The notes below the pieces were generated by a model. The model was not told the origin of the DNA. It did not search any database and saw nothing but the letters and a program-made list of their open reading frames with translations. From Phocaeicola sartorii JCM 17136 = DSM 21941 (GTDB lineage: Bacteria > Bacteroidota > Bacteroidia > Bacteroidales > Bacteroidaceae): a stretch of 64,000 bases of DNA. Location of the stretch: assembly GCF_000614185.1 (NCBI RefSeq), contig NZ_BAKM01000030.1:1-64000 (forward strand), read 5' to 3'. Every line of letters starts with the position of its first letter. Within the stretch, counting starts at the first letter, position 1. Position numbers and translations under genes: made by a program. This document shows positions 25,302-35,200 of this stretch, in pieces.

Positions 25302-25641
25302 GCCTCTATATGATGGTATCCTTATTTCGTATTTTTCTTATTGAAGTATAGTCGCTTCCGCGACGCAGAAAAGTCAATATAAAAGAGAATTACGCTCCGA
25401 AATGAGGCGTAATCCAAAAATAAATGCTAACTTTGCATCAAAGTAAAAGAGTTATTTGAAAGCGTGAGAAATATAGCGTAACCAAACACACTACCAATTT
25501 CTTATCCATTGCCCATCCTCACGCGAATTCTCAAGAATAACCTTGTAGTCAAAATATTAGCCCAAGACTACATCAAATATACAAAGAATCTGCAAGTGAC
25601 GGCAAAGACACGAGCAGATTCTTCTTATTTATATCCACTAA
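25302..25641. other. ICE-chromosome junction region without genes
   Basis: 340 AT-rich bases with several small hairpins and no credible gene. GTCGC-TTCC-GCGAC lies near 25350, and ATTACGC pairs with GCGTAAT around 25390-25412. CTAACTTTGC at 25427-25436 is one base from the CTnDOT-family attachment core and is also a Bacteroides promoter-type TAnnTTTG box. No direct-repeat partner can be sought because the other ICE end is not in the window. Confidence 0.4.
25584..25623 (-). terminator. Hairpin downstream of kduD
   Basis: AAGAATCTGC (25584-25593) pairs with GCAGATTCTT (25614-25623) over 10 bp with a 20-base loop. It starts 19 bases after the kduD stop. A moderate T-rich stretch follows on the - strand. 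Probable terminator of the kduI-kduD operon. Confidence 0.6.
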
Positions 25642-26445
25642 TTATTTAGGCTGTTTACCAATGTAAGCCAAGATACCACCATCTACATAAAGGATATGGC
25701 CATTGACTGCATTAGAAGCTTCGGATGCCAGGAATACGGCAGGGCCGGTCAATTCCTGCGGATCCAACCAACGGCCGGCCGGAGTCTTGGCGCAGATGAA
25801 TGTATCAAACGGATGACGGCTTCCATCGGGCTGGATTTCGCGCAACGGAGCTGTCTGCGGAGTAGCGATATAACCCGGGCCGATACCATTACACTGGATG
25901 TTGTATTCTCCGTATTCAGAACAGATGTTGCGAGTCAACATCTTCAAGCCACCTTTAGCGGCAGCGTATGCCGAAACGGTTTCGCGTCCCAACTCGGACA
26001 TCATAGAGCAGATATTGATGATTTTACCGTGTCCTTTTTCCATCATTGCAGGCAAGACTGCTTTAGAAACAATAAACGGAGCATTCAGGTCAATATCAAT
26101 CACACGACGGAAATCGGCAGCTTCCATTTCGTGCATCGGAACACGACGAATAATACCGGCATTGTTTACCAGGATATCGATGGTACCTACTTCTTTTGCA
26201 ATAGTGGCAACCAAAGCCTGTACGGCAGGTTCGTCAGTCACATCGCATACATATCCGTGTGCCTTGATTCCTTTTTCAGCGTAAGAAGCCAGACCTTTGT
26301 CCACCAATTCCTGATTGATGTCGTTGAAACAGATGGTTGCGCCCTGTTCTGCAAAAGCAGATGCAATAGCAAAACCGATACCATAAGAAGCGCCTGTTAC
26401 AAGAGCTACTTTACCTTCCAAAGAAAAATTCAAATACTGATTCAT
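25642..26445 (-). CDS. kduD: 2-dehydro-3-deoxy-D-gluconate 5-dehydrogenase (KduD-type SDR)
   Basis: A 267-residue short-chain dehydrogenase/reductase. Cofactor motif TGASYGIG is near residue 17, NNAG near 92, catalytic Ser near 145 (ICSMMS) and YAAAK near 161. KduD reduces 2,5-diketo-3-deoxygluconate to 2-keto-3-deoxygluconate in the breakdown of unsaturated galacturonate from pectin (and from other glycuronans). The kduI gene ends 36 bases upstream, so this is a kduI-kduD operon. The downstream hairpin closes it. Confidence 0.9.
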   Translation of the reverse strand: MNQYLNFSLEGKVALVTGASYGIGFAIASAFAEQGATICFNDINQELVDKGLASYAEKGIKAHGYVCDVTDEPAVQALVATIAKEVGTIDILVNNAGIIRRVPMHEMEAADFRRVIDIDLNAPFIVSKAVLPAMMEKGHGKIINICSMMSELGRETVSAYAAAKGGLKMLTRNICSEYGEYNIQCNGIGPGYIATPQTAPLREIQPDGSRHPFDTFICAKTPAGRWLDPQELTGPAVFLASEASNAVNGHILYVDGGILAYIGKQPK

Positions 26446-26481
26446 GATAGTTCTATTATTAAATTAATGAAGTTATATGAT

Positions 26482-27324
26482 TTATTTCAAGTCTGTGATT
26501 AATGAGAAGTCCTGATCACCGTAGTCCAGATTCTCTCCGCCCATACCCCAGATAAAGGTATAATTGTGTGTCGCCGCCGCACTATGGATAGACCATTCGG
26601 GAGACAAGACTGCCTGATCGCCTTTCATCCATATATGACGGGTTTCATCCACTTCTCCCATAAAGTGACAAACGGCATGATCATCAGGCACTTCGAAATA
26701 GAAGTAAGCTTCCATACGGCGGCTGTGCACGTGCGCCGGCATGGTGTTCCACACACTTCCCGGTTTCAGTTCGGTCATTCCCATCTGCAACTGACAGGTA
26801 GGCAATACCTGACTTACCAGCATCTTGTTGATGCAGCGATGGTTGGAACCTTCCAGTGAACCCATTTCAGCAACGATGGCATCTGCCTGGGTCACTTTTT
26901 TATCGGGATAGTTACGATGAGCGGTAACTGAGTTAAAATAGAATTTGGCAGGGTTTGCGGCATCTTTACTTTCAAAAGTCACTTCCCGGTCTCCCGAACC
27001 CAGATAAAGCGCTTCTTTATAATCCAGTTGGAACACGGCATCTCCGGCTTTCACCACACCGGGACCGCCCACATTGAAAATCCCCATTTCACGGCGCGTA
27101 AGGAAATAAGGCGCTTTCAGCGGATCAATGGCCTCCAGTTTCAAGACCTCCCCTACGGGTCTGGCTCCTCCTACAATCATGCGGTCGTACATGGAATAAA
27201 CCATGTTCACCTCATTGTCCGAAAATACTTTTTCTATTAAGAAATCCCGTCGTATCCTTTGGGTGTCATAGCTTTTGGCGTCTTCGGGATGCGCGGCATA
27301 ACGGATTTCATAATTTGTCTTCAT
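26482..27324 (-). CDS. kduI: 5-keto-4-deoxyuronate isomerase
   Basis: A 280-residue cupin-fold enzyme; full family length. It converts 4-deoxy-L-threo-5-hexosulose uronate to 2,5-diketo-3-deoxygluconate. The family signature MPAHVHSRRMEAYFYFEVP contains likely zinc ligands (two His and a Glu); a fourth candidate His is in WSIHSAAATHNYTF. It is followed by kduD. A promoter -7 box (TAACTTTG on the - strand, 27374-27381) lies about 50 bases upstream of the start. Confidence 0.93.
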   Translation of the reverse strand: MKTNYEIRYAAHPEDAKSYDTQRIRRDFLIEKVFSDNEVNMVYSMYDRMIVGGARPVGEVLKLEAIDPLKAPYFLTRREMGIFNVGGPGVVKAGDAVFQLDYKEALYLGSGDREVTFESKDAANPAKFYFNSVTAHRNYPDKKVTQADAIVAEMGSLEGSNHRCINKMLVSQVLPTCQLQMGMTELKPGSVWNTMPAHVHSRRMEAYFYFEVPDDHAVCHFMGEVDETRHIWMKGDQAVLSPEWSIHSAAATHNYTFIWGMGGENLDYGDQDFSLITDLK

Positions 27325-27373
27325 AAGCTGCTATTTTATGTTTTTATAGTATTCCTAGTCATTTCGACTTTGG

Positions 27374-27381
27374 CAAAGTTA
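27374..27381 (-). promoter_or_regulatory. Candidate -7 box of the kduI-kduD operon
   Basis: TAACTTTG on the - strand matches the Bacteroides TAnnTTTG box. No convincing -33 TTTG lies 19-21 bases upstream, so this is tentative. Confidence 0.45.
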
Positions 27382-27494
27382 CGAAACAATCCGGTTACGA
27401 TGCTGCAAAAATCGTTCAGAATAGGTATAAATTTTGTCCTATTAGATGCAAAATCTGCTATATAATACGTTTTACACCCTATAAAAACTCAAAA

Positions 27495-28895
27495 TCAACG
27501 AGATAAAATATCACAAAACTTATCTTGGAATGCACGCGCCCGACTTAATTTCAGTACGTTCTGATTGATGATCACAAAGGCCAGCTGATGTCCGTCGGCA
27601 GCTTTTACATAGCCTGCCAGCGAGCTGACTCCGGTTACAGAACCTGTTTTTGCATGCACATTTCCCCGAGCCTTGGTCTGCTTCATCCGGTTTTGTAAAG
27701 TACCGTCCACTCCGGCTATGGGCAGGGACTCATAGAAAGGAAGAAAAATTTCCCGATGATAATAGGCATACTTCAAATACTCCAATAACAAACGTGGAGA
27801 GATATAATTATAAACGGAAACGCCGCTGCCGTCCGCTATCTTGTAGTTCTCGGGATTCAGTCCTAAAGCTGTTTTCATAAAAGCATGAATGGCATCGGTT
27901 CCATCTTCTCCCGTCACCCGTTTATGCATCGAACGTCTGGCAGCCAAATGATAAAACATCGCTTCGGCGCACAGGTTATCACTTTTTTTCAACGCTCTTT
28001 CCAATACTTCCTTCAGGGGTCTTCGGACGGTATAAAGCGTAACTATGCTGTCGGCCGTTACAGGACAATCGGCATACGTGCAGGTTCGCACTTCAATTCC
28101 TTTGCTGCGCAAACGGCTGACAAAGGTATGAAAGAAGAAATCTTTGGAAGTATATACATTCAAATGCTCGGTATAGGGATACGAAACATTTCCGGAAACG
28201 GTAATGATATTGCCATTGCTGAGCCAGTTACGGGTGATTTTCAGCTTTCCGGCTTGCGGATTACGGCTCACCCCTTGATTATGAACTTGATAATAATCGG
28301 AAGCCGGCGTACAAACGACTTGGGGCAACGAGTCCTTCTGAGCAGGAGATACCGATACATCCACGCAGCCCCTATTCAGCATGAGGGGGGAAAGATAGGG
28401 CTGGAAGGAATAAGGAGTATCGTCCCAACACCAGCCGGAACCCCAATAAACCGAGTCTGTCATGGAAACATCCGCCGCAAGGGTGTCTGTCACATAACGG
28501 ATGCCCTGACTTGCCAACGCATCTACCAGACGGTCCAGATCCTCGTCCATAAATTCCGGATCAAAACCACCTATCAGATACAGGCTGCCTTTCAACGTGT
28601 CATTTTCTATCTTTCCACGATAACGGAGACCGGTATCCATGGTATAATCCGCTCCCAGCTGCGCCAAAGCGGTAACCGAAGTGATTATCTTCTCAACAGA
28701 AGCAGGCCGGTATAGTTTCTCGTCCTGATAACGGTAAACGGATTCCCCGGTAGTCAGATCGAATACGGCAATACCCACCTCGGATGTTTTCAGAACTTCT
28801 TCATGCAGTAAAGCGTCCAGCCGCTGAGACAGCGGCTGGGCCTTTATGAAGTGAATAGATAAAATCAGTAAAAAGAAAAATAAAACTCGTTTCAT
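27495..28895 (-). CDS. dacB: D-alanyl-D-alanine carboxypeptidase/endopeptidase (PBP4 type, S13)
   Basis: A 466-residue periplasmic protein with signal peptide MKRVLFFFLLILSIHFIKAQ. All three penicillin-binding motifs are present: SxxK in PASVEKIITS near residue 67, SxN in KKSDNLCAEA near 305, and KTG in HAKTGSVTGV near 415. It trims peptidoglycan stem peptides or cuts cross-links. Its ATG overlaps the stop of lpd by one base, indicating translational coupling with a metabolically unrelated gene. Confidence 0.9.
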   Translation of the reverse strand: MKRVLFFFLLILSIHFIKAQPLSQRLDALLHEEVLKTSEVGIAVFDLTTGESVYRYQDEKLYRPASVEKIITSVTALAQLGADYTMDTGLRYRGKIENDTLKGSLYLIGGFDPEFMDEDLDRLVDALASQGIRYVTDTLAADVSMTDSVYWGSGWCWDDTPYSFQPYLSPLMLNRGCVDVSVSPAQKDSLPQVVCTPASDYYQVHNQGVSRNPQAGKLKITRNWLSNGNIITVSGNVSYPYTEHLNVYTSKDFFFHTFVSRLRSKGIEVRTCTYADCPVTADSIVTLYTVRRPLKEVLERALKKSDNLCAEAMFYHLAARRSMHKRVTGEDGTDAIHAFMKTALGLNPENYKIADGSGVSVYNYISPRLLLEYLKYAYYHREIFLPFYESLPIAGVDGTLQNRMKQTKARGNVHAKTGSVTGVSSLAGYVKAADGHQLAFVIINQNVLKLSRARAFQDKFCDILSR

Positions 28896-30234
28896 TATAA
28901 TTCCCTGAATATTTCACCCACAGTAGGATGAGGGAATACATATCGTTTCCAATCCTCTATGGTTTTACCATCCTCAATAGCCATACCTGCCAGTACAATC
29001 AGCTCGGAAGCAGGGTTACCCAGCATGTGCGCTCCCAATACAGTGCCGTCTTCGGCCGTCAGCACTTTGCAGACACCGTTCACTCCTTCGTTCTCGGCGA
29101 CAAAACGCCCGGAGTAAGCCATCGGCAACTTAACGGCACGATAAGAAATACCTGCGGCCTGCAAGGCTTCCTCGCTCATACCCACCCCGGCAATCTCGGG
29201 ATTTGTATAGACCACACCCGGTATGGCACGATAACTCATCGTATCTTCCTTACCTATTATATGATGGACAGCCACTTCCGCCTCACGCACGGCGGTATGT
29301 GCCAACAAAGAAACTCCGTTCAAATCACCGCATACATAGACACCGGGGACAGAAGATTGTAAATGTTCATCGACTTTGATGCATCTGCGTTCCGTCCATT
29401 CCAGATTCAGGTTTTCCAGCCCGAAGCCTTTGGTCACCGGACGACGGCCCACACTCATCAACAATCTGTCGGCTGTAACTGTTCCTGTTCCATCCGCATT
29501 TTCGTATGACACAGTAATGCCGGTCTCCCCTTTGGACACCCCTACACCTTGGTACTGAGCAGGAACTTAATTCCTTTCTTGGCATATTCAGCCCGAAGCA
29601 TGGCCGACAACTCTTTATCCATGCCACCCAGGATCTCATCCAACATTTCGACCACCGTCACCTGTACTCCCAAACTGGTGAAGAAAGAAGCAAATTCCAT
29701 ACCGATCACCCCACCACCGACAATAGTCAATGAAGCAGGTACTTCTTTATTATCCAGTGCATCACGGTGCGTCCAGTAATCCACATTTTCCACTCCCGGA
29801 ATAGGAGGAATAAATGTTTCACTGCCGGTACACAGCAGCAAATTCTCACATTCGTAGGTTTCCTCACCGCATTGGATGGTATTCTTATCTACAATCGTGG
29901 CTTCTCCCGTTACTATATGTACCTGATGCGCAGTCAGTTTTGCCTTGATGCCCAACACCAGTTTACGAACCACCTTTGATTTACGCGCCACAATCTTTCC
30001 TAAATCAAAAAAAGCTTCAGGCACATTCACGGCATACTTTGAAGCATGTTTTGCATAATCATATACTTTAGCTGAATAAAGCAAGGTCTTGGTAGGAATA
30101 CATCCTTCATTCAGGCAGACACCTCCCAGACTTCTTTTTTCGAACAATACAACACTCAGTCCTGCCTTTCCGGCAGCTTCGGCAGCAGTATACCCTGCAG
30201 GGCCTCCACCGATAATTGCAATTTGATATTTCAT
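28895..30234 (-). pseudogene. lpdA: Dihydrolipoyl dehydrogenase, one frameshift
   Basis: Two adjoining frames, 29542-30234 and 28895-29539, together give a family-length (about 446-residue) FAD disulfide oxidoreductase. The N-terminal part has GGGPAGYTAA (FAD) and the redox-active pair in GGVCLNEGCIPTK; the C-terminal part ends with the catalytic His in FPHPTVGEIF. The join reads STKV-stop; adding one G (GTGTAG to GTGGTAGG) gives STKVVGVSKG and restores the frame. The protein is the E3 component of 2-oxoacid dehydrogenase or glycine cleavage complexes; no E1/E2 gene is nearby. Probably sequencing error. Confidence 0.83.
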
Positions 30235-30257
30235 GGTATTTATTTGATTTAATAAGG

Positions 30258-30668
30258 TTATTCTTCTATTCTATGTTCCAGCCGTTTCACCAACGCATGG
30301 ATAAACTCTTCCGGCTTTACAGGAACCAATGACAATAAATTTTTCTTCTCATAATGTATCAATACATATTTCGAAGGCATAATTCCACCGAATCCGGGAC
30401 TCCGTTTCAGCTCCACATCCGTAATGTCAGTCAAAGGAATGGTCTTCCCTTTATAGAAACGGCCATAATACACCACCAACTTTCCATCCGCAGTCAGCGT
30501 ATAAGTGGAATGGATAATACGTTCAATGGTAATGATCAGCCCCAATGCCACTATTAATCCTATCATTGCCTTCATACACCAAAAAGCAAATACCATGACG
30601 GCTGTCAGCAGTATCAGAAACAGATAAGTACCTCCCGCTATCTTCACATGAAAAATCCGATTCATCAT
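30258..30668 (-). CDS. Membrane protein with bacterial PH-like domain
   Basis: A 136-residue protein with two membrane segments near residues 10-50 (GGTYLFLILLTAVMVFAFWC and MIGLIVALGLIITI) and a C-terminal beta-rich part containing GRFYKGKTIPLTDITDVELK, as in bacterial PH-domain proteins. The lpd gene starts 24 bases after its stop. Role unknown. Confidence 0.7.
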   Translation of the reverse strand: MMNRIFHVKIAGGTYLFLILLTAVMVFAFWCMKAMIGLIVALGLIITIERIIHSTYTLTADGKLVVYYGRFYKGKTIPLTDITDVELKRSPGFGGIMPSKYVLIHYEKKNLLSLVPVKPEEFIHALVKRLEHRIEE

Positions 30669-30712
30669 CTTGTTTTAATTTGTCCGAAAGATAATAAATT
30701 TATCGTATATCA

Positions 30713-30745
30713 CCCTCATTACAGTGAGGAATGAGGGAATTTTAT
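30713..30745. terminator. Short hairpin, possible terminator
   Basis: CCCTCATT (30713-30720) pairs with AATGAGGG (30730-30737) around 9 bases, followed on the + strand by ATTTTATTT. It lies upstream of the minus-strand PH-domain gene and could terminate weak + strand transcription or act in the leader of the operon. Confidence 0.35.
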
Positions 30746-31167
30746 TTAAAAATGCAGAAAGTTACACTTTTCATTCCATACTCTCATTACCTATTTCGTT
30801 TATTCTTCACTAAAAGCACGGTGCCTCCCGGACAAAGTTTCTCCACCTCCTGCAGCCGATTGCCGACTGTCCCGTTGATCATAAACAGAAAGATCGTCTT
30901 GCCTTTGAAAGAAATAGATACCGGGATAGGAAAAGACAAAACGATATTTCATACTTTCGCAAGTGACAGTGGCGTATGGAATAATCACTAGAAAGTTGGA
31001 CGTGAAAATGCCCTCATGCCCTCACTTTTGTTGTAACTGGCTTATAATAAACTACTTATTAGTGGTGGTAGCATATTCTTCAGTGAAGGCATTGCCCTCA
31101 CTAATAGATGCTTAAAAATAAATTATTCCAACTTTACCACATAATACAAAATTGCTTATCCACCTTG

Positions 31168-31241
31168 GTGGTTAAGTCTAACCACAAGGGTGGTTAAAGT
31201 TAGCTACCTAGGTGAATAGACTTAACCACATCCGTGGTTAA
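31168..31241. repeat. Five alternating copies of GTGGTTA forming competing hairpins
   Basis: Copies are at 31168-31174 (+), 31179-31185 (-), 31190-31197 (+), 31222-31229 (-) and 31234-31241 (+). They allow perfect local hairpins GTGGTTA-AGTC-TAACCAC and TTAACCAC-ATCC-GTGGTTAA, or a longer 12-bp pairing of 31168-31179 with 31218-31229. These structures exclude one another. Confidence 0.6.
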
Positions 31242-31445
31242 CGGATATTGAACTTTCAAAAAACTTATTATGGTATTTAAGGATAAACCGGGTAACCTTG
31301 ACGAAAAAATAAAGGTAACATACAGCACCGGCATGGATAGGAGAATTGTACACCCAATTCAAAGAAACGATATAATACCGTGAATTATAAGACATCAGCA
31401 ACAATACATTTCCCCCTTTCACTTGTACAGTTCACGCAAATGTCT

Positions 31446-31453
31446 TATTTTTG
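31446..31453 (+). promoter_or_regulatory. Candidate -7 box of the ECF sigma gene
   Basis: TATTTTTG matches TAnnTTTG and lies 58 bases before the sigma-factor ATG; a TTG at 31423-31425 is near the expected -33 position. Confidence 0.45.
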
Positions 31454-31510
31454 TTTTTTATAACGACCGGTGTATGAAGGCCAGCCCTTTGTCCGCGACA
31501 AAAAAGAGAA

Positions 31511-32065
31511 ATGATGGACCTATGCCAATTCAGCAGATTTTTAAATGAATACCAACAAGGATTCATTCGTTTTGCCTATACGTATGTGCACGACCGGATG
31601 GCAGCGGAAGATATTGTCATAGAGGCCTTCACCTACTATTGGGACCATAAGGACAAAATAACGGACGCCTCCAATATTCCGGCTTATGTATTGACCACCG
31701 TCAAACACAAGTGCATCGACTACCTGCGCCACGAACAAGTGTGCCGGGATGCTTCCGACGAACTCTATCAGCTGTATTCATGGGAAATCTCGACCCGGAT
31801 AGCCACACTCGAGAACTTCGAGCCTTCGGAAGTCTTCACGTCCGACATACAAAGGCTGGTAGATGAAGCGCTGGAGAAACTGCCTGAACAGACACGCCGC
31901 GCCTTCACGATGAGCCGTTACGAAAACAAGTCGCATCAGGAAATCGCCACCACGCTGGGAATAACAGTCAAAGGTGTGGAGTTCCATATTTCGAAAGCCA
32001 CCAGGCTGTTCCGCGAAGTGCTGAAAGACTATCTGCCTTCCTTCCTCCTTTACACCCTTTTCTGA
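31511..32065 (+). CDS. ECF-type RNA polymerase sigma factor
   Basis: A 184-residue sigma-70 family protein of the extracytoplasmic type used in Bacteroides for SusC/SusD-linked regulation. Region 2 (FIRFAYTYVHDRMAAEDIVI followed by EAFTYYW, residues 18-48) and region 4 (LPEQTRRAFTMSRYENKSHQ, then EIATTLGITVKGVEFHISKA) are clear. It normally pairs with a membrane FecR-like anti-sigma; the only one here is at 48635-49578 at the other end of the PUL, and that gene has no sigma gene beside it. The two probably act together, which is inference. It converges with the GH2 gene. Confidence 0.85.
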   Translation: MMDLCQFSRFLNEYQQGFIRFAYTYVHDRMAAEDIVIEAFTYYWDHKDKITDASNIPAYVLTTVKHKCIDYLRHEQVCRDASDELYQLYSWEISTRIATLENFEPSEVFTSDIQRLVDEALEKLPEQTRRAFTMSRYENKSHQEIATTLGITVKGVEFHISKATRLFREVLKDYLPSFLLYTLF

Positions 32066-32096
32066 TTTGCCCGCAGCCGGGAAACGCCATGAACCG

Positions 32097-32164
32097 ACAA
32101 GGCGGATTGTCCGCCTCATCCGTTTTTCCAAACGGCTGAAACACGACAATCCGCCTTGTTTATA
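32097..32164. terminator. Nested hairpin between convergent sigma and GH2 genes
   Basis: A perfect 14-bp inverted repeat (32097-32110 ACAAGGCGGATTGT with 32146-32159) encloses a second small hairpin CCGTTT-TTCC-AAACGG at 32120-32135. A TTTATAAAA tract follows on the + strand. Probably a bidirectional terminator. Confidence 0.7.
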
Positions 32165-32220
32165 AAATGGCTCATACCGCGCTGATGCCGGAATCCGGCT
32201 TCGCACGGTATGGAACCGGC

Positions 32221-35200
32221 TTATTCGGCCAGGATGGAAAGCTCAGCTCCCGAAGCGAAATCCTGTCCCGACTGTTCACTCAACGCTGTGAAACGGATAT
32301 ACCGTCCTTTCACAGGCCGGTTGAAAGTCACCTTCTTTGCGTCCCTGTTGTTGGCGAACGAGCCTTTCTGCACAGGTTCTCCCCAGTTTTTACCGTCCAT
32401 GCTCACGTGGATGGTATAATCCTTGACATTGCCGTTGCCGCCATCCTGACGGGGCAAGTAAGTAAACCCGGTTATATTTTTCACATCTCCGGCATCCAGA
32501 TCCACCCAATGGGGATGTTTGGCTACCGTGACGGAATACATGCTGTGCCAGATGGTATTGGGATCATTGTCCACCAAATTCTTCGCGCTGCCGTCATACA
32601 CTTCTTCGCTGCTGGCATAAACCACCTCGGTCTGAATGGTCTCTATTTTGGGGAAAGTGACTGTAGACTTGATTGCCGGATTGTTCTTGAACCAAGCCGT
32701 TATCACTCCGCCGCCACGCAGATCGATGGGTTCAGTGTAGGGAATGGCCGCTTTGCTCTTTCCTATGGTGTAGAGTATGACCGCATTCTTGTCAATGGAA
32801 GAAAGCTCCACCATACCCGCACGTGTACGGGTTACAGACAAAGGAATATCACCGGCGGGAGCCACCTGTGCGGCAGCCGTCAGATCCTGCGCTGCGGGAC
32901 GGATGATGAAACCGGTATGGTTCTGTCCGGCGAACACGCGGTCGGGAGTCAGCGGACCGCCCTGGCCACAACTGTTACCGCCCAAGCCTGTCACGGCAAG
33001 GTCAAGGTGCAGATAGGTATCGCCTGCCTCAGGCAATTGATAGGGATGACCCGCCAGAATCAGATCGTGTGCGGAGTACTGCAATGCCGAAACAGACAAA
33101 CGGCTGGTAGCGATGAACTGGGCTCCTTTGCCCGCCTTGTCGGTCAACGCACACCAGCGCACGTCTTCGTGATTGCCCATATCCTGGGGTTTCGGGAAAT
33201 TCGCGAACTGGGCGGCAACGGTCGATTCATACAGTTCAATGAACTGTCCCGCCTTGCGGTCGGCGTAGTTCTCGACCGGACCACGCCCGTAGTAGGTGAA
33301 GCTTCCATAACGTTGGGGCATTTTCATGACATAGCCCAGACGCGGCAGTACCAAACTGGGACGATTGGAGGTTATGCTTGCCTGCAGTTCGATGGAACCA
33401 TCGCGGTAAACCGTCCATACCTGGTTGGTGGTGAACTTGAAGTCATCCTCTCCAAACTTCCGGTCTGTCAGTTCCTGAATACTGTTCTTACCACTGGAAG
33501 TGCCACCCAATATTTTCGCCGCATTCGGAGCCTGTGACTCTACGGTATAGAACAACACCACAGAACCGTCCTTCCGCTCTATCAGTTTGGAGACAGTGGC
33601 CCGGTGCTTCAAGTTATGCAATCCTGCTTCAAACCAAGTCTGGTAGAACCAGTTGTCATTGTTGGTGAATGCGCGGAAAGCGTCGAGACGCGGACCGTTT
33701 CCGTCGGCGATAATTGTTTCACCGCCATAGTTCAGGCTGTAAATGGTACCTTCCTCATTATCAAACCGGACTGTAAAGTTCCCGCCCTTGAGCGTCGAGA
33801 AACGCGGATCCGCTTGTTTTTCCACTGTTATCTCACCGGCTGCCGCTGCTGCTTCGTTCATCGGTTTGAATCCGGTCGCCGCCTTCACAGGCAGCTGTTC
33901 TTCTGCCATGACATAGTTCTTTTGCGCCCACGGCTGATCTTCCTTCAGCAGGAATTGAACCTTCACAAAGTATTCGGCATCGGTTTTCAGTTTGGCATAA
34001 GTATAGGGGACAGTCACCTGCATACGGGTACGGGGGGCTATCTTTCCCGGATTCAGCAGACCGCTCTCCACTTCTTTCCCGTTCTCGTACAGGCCCATTT
34101 CATGGCGAAGCCGGACAAATCCTTGAAATAATATTTATTGAAGATTTCATAGACTCCCTTTTCCGCGTCTATTGTCTTCACACCGATGTGCTGATACACC
34201 TTTTTCACTTCATAATATTGCGGTTTCGGCTCCAAATCGCCGAATACAATGCCGTTCATCACGAATTGCCCGTCATTGGGCGTATCACCGAAATCACCTC
34301 CGTAGGCAAAATAGCGTACACCGTCTTGGGTATAGTTGTACATCGACTGGTCCACCCAGTCCCAGATAGCACCCCCGCAGAAAAAGTTGGTCGACTCCAT
34401 CGCTTCCCAATAATCAATCAAGTTGCCGCAGGCATTACCCATAGAATGGGCATATTCCGAGATATGGAACGGGTACTTGATGTCGTATGTACCTTTCACC
34501 GCCCCACGTACCCATGAAATGGAAGGATACTGGTTGGAGCCCATGTCCACAATGTCGTTATTGCGTTCATACTGTACCGGGCGCGAAGTATCCACCTTCT
34601 TCAGCGCGTCATACGCCTCCACAAAGTTCTTGCCGGGACCCGCCTCATTACCCAGCGACCAGATAACGATGGAAGGATTATTGATGTTGGCATGTACCAT
34701 TTCCAGCACACGCGCCACATGGGCGTCCCGCCATTCCACCGGATGAGACAAAGATGCTTGTCCATAGTAATATTCATGAGATTCGATATTGGCCTCATCT
34801 TCCAGATAGATGCCGTATTTATTGCACAGGTAGTACCAATACGGATCATCAGGGTAGTGTGAATTGCGCACGTGGTTGATGTTGGCACGTTTCATCAGCA
34901 TGATTTCATCTTCCATCATCTTACGGGTGATGGCGTGACCTACTCCCGGGTTGCTTTCGTGACGGTTCACACCTTTCAGTTTCACGGTCTTGCCGTTCAC
35001 GTAGTAATAACGTCCGGCCAGTCCGAACTCGTCCTCCGATGCGGGCGTGTCCTTGATTTCCACTTCACGGAAACCCACGATGGTGGAAACCGTCTCGACA
35101 ACGCGTCCTTTTTTGTCTTTCAACTCGCCCACCAAGGTATAGCGGTAAGGCAGTTCGGCCGACCATTTATCCGGGTTCTTCACCTTCATCACCACTTCCG

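Larger units (their letters stand above)
1..25436. mobile_element. Integrative conjugative element, CTnDOT-like, left end outside the window
   Basis: The stretch carries the ordered transfer genes traG-I-J-K-L-M-N-O-Q plus a lysozyme on the + strand, a defence-type cargo insert, and a block of ICE genes of unknown function on the - strand. This order is typical of Bacteroides conjugative transposons. Neither an integrase nor an oriT/mobilisation gene is visible, so the element is only partly contained. The right boundary is inferred: ICE-type genes stop at 25091 and ordinary metabolic genes start at 25642. The end chosen is a sequence close to the CTnDOT-family attachment core (GTAnnTTTGC) at 25427-25436; this is a guess. 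Confidence 0.75.
30669..31510. other. 842-base region without a confident gene
   Basis: I see a possible protein remnant on the - strand around 30800-30960 (reading GKTIFLFMINGTVGNRLQEV and ending NKRNR), without a good start; an alternating GTGGTTA repeat cluster at 31168-31241; and the sigma-factor promoter at the right end. An open frame of 66 codons (31222-31422, - strand) overlaps the repeat and is not convincing. Confidence 0.45.

Noticed and set aside
30731..30991. 86-codon + strand open frame
   Set aside because: No domain; the opposite strand shows a more protein-like reading that ends in NKRNR, itself too fragmentary to call.
31168..31241. CRISPR array
   Set aside because: Repeats are only 7-8 bases, alternate in direction and have irregular spacing; no cas genes are near.
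31222..31422. 66-codon minus-strand gene
   Set aside because: It overlaps the GTGGTTA repeat cluster, has no recognisable features and no good ribosome binding signal.
32167..33537. 456-codon open frame on the + strand
   Set aside because: It lies antisense to the GH2 beta-galactosidase; its translation has no domain and the opposite frame has clear catalytic and CBM motifs.
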